Shown piece after piece: positions 62,230-64,000 of a DNA stretch of 64,000 nucleotides. The notes below the pieces were generated by a model. That model saw only the letters and a program-made list of their open reading frames with translations. It ran no database searches and had not been told where the DNA came from. Within the stretch, counting starts at the first letter, position 1, and each line of letters starts with the position of its first letter. The position numbers were made by a program, and so were the translations under genes. The stretch comes from Halalkalibacillus sediminis (GTDB lineage Bacteria; Bacillota; Bacilli; Bacillales; Alkalibacillaceae), in the NCBI RefSeq assembly GCF_002844535.1, contig NZ_PJNH01000005.1, positions 1 to 64,000 of the forward strand, written 5' to 3'.

Positions 62230-62592
62230 CCCTCAAACAACCAGAATTAAGTCAGATCTATCCCTGCCCATCCATTAAAATGAGTGTAGGAATCACTGAC
62301 AATGTTTTGTTCAAAGAACATCATTCTTAGAACAAAAAATGGTCCGACAAAAAGACATGCCGAACTTGCTTGATGAACTCTTTCGATGTATCAAGCGATA
62401 TATTCAACATTCGATTTTTCGAATGTCATATCTATATTGAAACGAGACAAAAAGCTTTTGAAAACTATTTGAATCGTTGTTTCATTATCGGTAAAACTCT
62501 TGTGTTTTATACGTTCAAGCGCTTTTTCAAAAAAACACTTGACATCCAAGCACATTTGTTGGCATTTTTTAATATTACCATAGAGAAAATTC
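62230..62592 (-). promoter_or_regulatory. long rpoB leader with hairpins
   Basis: Noncoding. It holds an 8-bp hairpin TTTTGTTC/GAACAAAA with inner AAGAA/TTCTT (62305-62337), a GCTTGAT/ATCAAGC pair (about 62377-62397) and ACATTCGA/TCGAATGT (about 62408-62427). None has a T-run on the minus strand, so no intrinsic terminator is seen. A leader of this size could carry regulation of rpoBC, but no known class is recognised. Confidence 0.45.
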
Positions 62593-62600
62593 TCAGTCAA
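62572..62600 (-). promoter_or_regulatory. candidate rpoBC promoter
   Basis: TTGACT (62595-62600), overlapping the stop codon of the methyltransferase gene, and TAATAT (62572-62577) with a 17-nt spacer. Confidence 0.6.
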
Positions 62601-63198
62601 TCTTAATGGAACGGAGCACAAAATAACCTTTAGATCGTGCAACAACCTCTGCATTTTCATAAATTTCCTCCATCTTCGCTTTCAGCGATGGTGCTCCTTG
62701 CTTTTTCTGTACTACCACCCATAACTCTCCATTCGTTTTTAAAAGAGGAAAGCTATCTTCGATCATTTGATGGACAATTGCCTTGCCAGCTCGGAACGGC
62801 GGGTTTGTTAATACAGCAGCGAATGTTTGGTTTTTTACAGTATCTACGCCGTCACTCTCAAGCACCTCTACATTTCCAACTTCGTTGATCGAGGCATTTT
62901 CTTTTGCCAATTCTACAGCCCGTTCATTGATATCAACCATGAATATATTACGTTCATCAAATTCTTTTGCTAGAGTAATACCAATCGGCCCGTAGCCACA
63001 ACCTAAATCTAATAGATCACCGAGCACTTCGGGTTGTTCAAAATGTTCTAGTAATGTCTTAGTGCCAAAATCTATTTGCTTTTTTGAAAATACTCCATCG
63101 TCTGTTTGGAAGGTAAATGTGAATGTTCGAATGGTTGCGTTAAAATGTGAAGGGTTGCTTGTACTTGTGGGTTTCTGTGAGTAATAGTGCTCGCTCAT
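62593..63198 (-). CDS. class I SAM-dependent methyltransferase, RsmC-like (YbxB family)
   Basis: A 201-aa methyltransferase of the RsmC/RlmG type, probably acting on guanine in rRNA; the exact target in Bacilli is not established to my knowledge. SAM-binding LLDLGCGYGPIGITLA (motif I) and the catalytic VLTNPPFRAGKAIVHQMIE (N-P-P-F motif IV) are intact. The ATG at 63198 has AGGTGG 8 nt upstream; the frame opens four codons earlier. It lies between rplL and rpoB as ybxB does in B. subtilis. Confidence 0.92.
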   Translation of the reverse strand: MSEHYYSQKPTSTSNPSHFNATIRTFTFTFQTDDGVFSKKQIDFGTKTLLEHFEQPEVLGDLLDLGCGYGPIGITLAKEFDERNIFMVDINERAVELAKENASINEVGNVEVLESDGVDTVKNQTFAAVLTNPPFRAGKAIVHQMIEDSFPLLKTNGELWVVVQKKQGAPSLKAKMEEIYENAEVVARSKGYFVLRSIKID

Positions 63199-63278
63199 TG
63201 ATTCGACCACCTTTGATCTTTATTGAGTATGTATCTATAAGTCCAATGAAGGAATTCACTCAATATTAAAATACAAAC

Positions 63279-63310
63279 ATAAGCTCGCTGAAATAATCCA
63301 GCGAGCTTAT
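63279..63310 (-). terminator. hairpin after rplL
   Basis: A 12-bp stem, ATAAGCTCGCTG (63279-63290) and CAGCGAGCTTAT (63299-63310) with an 8-nt loop. The tract after it on the minus strand is only moderately T-rich (GTTTGTATTTT), so it may terminate partially and set the ratio of L7/L12 to downstream genes. Confidence 0.65.
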
Positions 63311-63321
63311 AATTTGTTTTA

Positions 63322-63687
63322 CTATTTTAATTCTACTTTAGCGCCTGCTTCTTCTAATTTTTCTTTCATTTCTTCAGCTTCTTCTTTAGCTGCGCCTTCT
63401 TTAATAGCTCCTGGTGCGTTGTCAACTAAGTCTTTTGCGTCTTTAAGACCAAGACCAGTGATTTCGCGTACTGCTTTAACAACCTTGATTTTAGAAGCAC
63501 CTGCATCTTCAAGTACAACGTCAAATTCAGTTTTCTCTTCAGCAGCAGCTTCTCCAGCGCCTGCTCCTGCAGCAGCAACTGGTGCAGCAGCTGTTACTCC
63601 GAATTCTTCCTCGATAGCTTTAACTAAGTCGTTCAATTCTAGAACTGACATTTCTTTAATCGCGTCAATGATTTGCTCATGTGTCAT
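63322..63687 (-). CDS. rplL: 50S ribosomal protein L7/L12
   Basis: Multi-copy stalk protein that recruits translational GTPases. It has 121 aa: N-terminal dimer domain (about 1-32), Ala/Gly-rich hinge (about 33-52, [20 protein letters not shown]) and the factor-binding C-terminal domain with [20 protein letters not shown]. Follows rplJ by about 50 bp. Confidence 0.98.
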   Translation of the reverse strand: MTHEQIIDAIKEMSVLELNDLVKAIEEEFGVTAAAPVAAAGAGAGEAAAEEKTEFDVVLEDAGASKIKVVKAVREITGLGLKDAKDLVDNAPGAIKEGAAKEEAEEMKEKLEEAGAKVELK

Positions 63688-63739
63688 GATTAAATCCTCC
63701 TTAAATGTTTTTGAATTTTTTTATACGATCAGGCGTAAA

Positions 63740-64000
63740 TTAAGCGCCTTCTTCTTCTTCTTTCTGTTCCGCAACGGCTTTTGTAGCGTATGCGAAGTTT
63801 CGTACTGGTGCTTGTAATACGCTGAGTAGCATAGATACAAGACCGTCGTATGAAGGTAGTTCTGCAAGCTCTTTCAACTGATCAAGAGTTGCGATGTTAC
63901 CTTCTACAATTCCGCCTTTAATCTCTAAAGCGTCATGTTCTTTAGCGAACTGACCTAATACTTTAGCTGGTGCTACTGCATCTTCTTCACAAAAAGCAAT
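63740..64000 (-). CDS. rplJ: 50S ribosomal protein L10 (3' part, cut by the window edge)
   Basis: The last 86 codons: an open frame enters from the right edge with [20 protein letters not shown] and ends [19 protein letters not shown] and stop at 63740. This is the C-terminal half of L10, including the helix that carries L7/L12 dimers. Upstream of rplL as in all Bacilli; its start and the autoregulatory L10 leader lie outside the window. Confidence 0.96.
   Translation of the reverse strand: MAFCEEDAVAPAKVLGQFAKEHDALEIKGGIVEGNIATLDQLKELAELPSYDGLVSMLLSVLQAPVRNFAYATKAVAEQKEEEEGA

Noticed and set aside
62391-62660. 89-codon minus-strand frame spanning the rpoB leader and the end of the methyltransferase gene.
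   Set aside because: It overlaps the coding end of the methyltransferase gene in another frame and the predicted rpoBC promoter; no ribosome site or family resemblance.

Overview
This is about 64 kb of a low-to-moderate GC, spore-forming Firmicute of the family Bacillaceae. The sporulation and germination genes pdaB, kbaA, gerD, salA and cwlD lie in the same order and mixed orientation as near the Bacillus subtilis replication origin. The genus is not provable from the window; a marine or halotolerant Halobacillus/Pontibacillus-like bacterium is my guess. Nearly everything runs on the minus strand, so transcription goes from right to left.

Layout from the right edge, in the direction of transcription: rplJ (cut by the edge), rplL, an RsmC-like methyltransferase, rpoB and rpoC; then the str group ybxF, rpsL, rpsG, fusA and tuf; then the S10, spc and alpha ribosomal protein operons from rpsJ to rplQ, including secY, adk, map, a KOW-domain gene, infA, rpmJ and rpoA; then ecfA1, ecfA2, ecfT and truA. 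Next comes a complete purine operon (purEKBCSQLFMNHD) ending in folD. It sits between truA and rplM, which are neighbours in B. subtilis. A PurR operator overlapping the end of truA, a sigma-A promoter and a guanine-type purine riboswitch with terminator control its start. A second riboswitch of the ZTP (pfl) class precedes folD. Then rplM and rpsI follow.

Left of rpsI is an accessory region of about 2 kb. It is flanked by a 145-bp direct duplication of the rpsI 3' end plus terminator (73 bp identical). Inside are the C-terminal stub of a tyrosine recombinase, a broken HTH gene, a near-perfect 62-bp palindrome and a low-complexity surface-type protein gene. I read it as the remains of an integrative element that used the rpsI 3' end as its attachment site. 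Further left are an MFS exporter, three small unrecognised membrane or secreted protein genes, a frame-disrupted CYP152-type P450 (cypC), a TAXI-type TRAP transporter operon, the sporulation cluster, and two tandem rRNA-type promoters firing out of the left edge into an rRNA operon not included here.

Other points: RpoB carries Tyr at the position equivalent to E. coli Asp516, a known rifampicin-resistance site. Two related structured intergenic repeats lie upstream of ecfA1 and rpsJ. Two sets of about 21-nt degenerate tandem repeats lie inside the pur operon. A terminator-like hairpin lies inside the reading frame of the DUF1850 gene. Most start sites given here were chosen by Shine-Dalgarno position and family alignment, and several are shorter than the maximal open frame.
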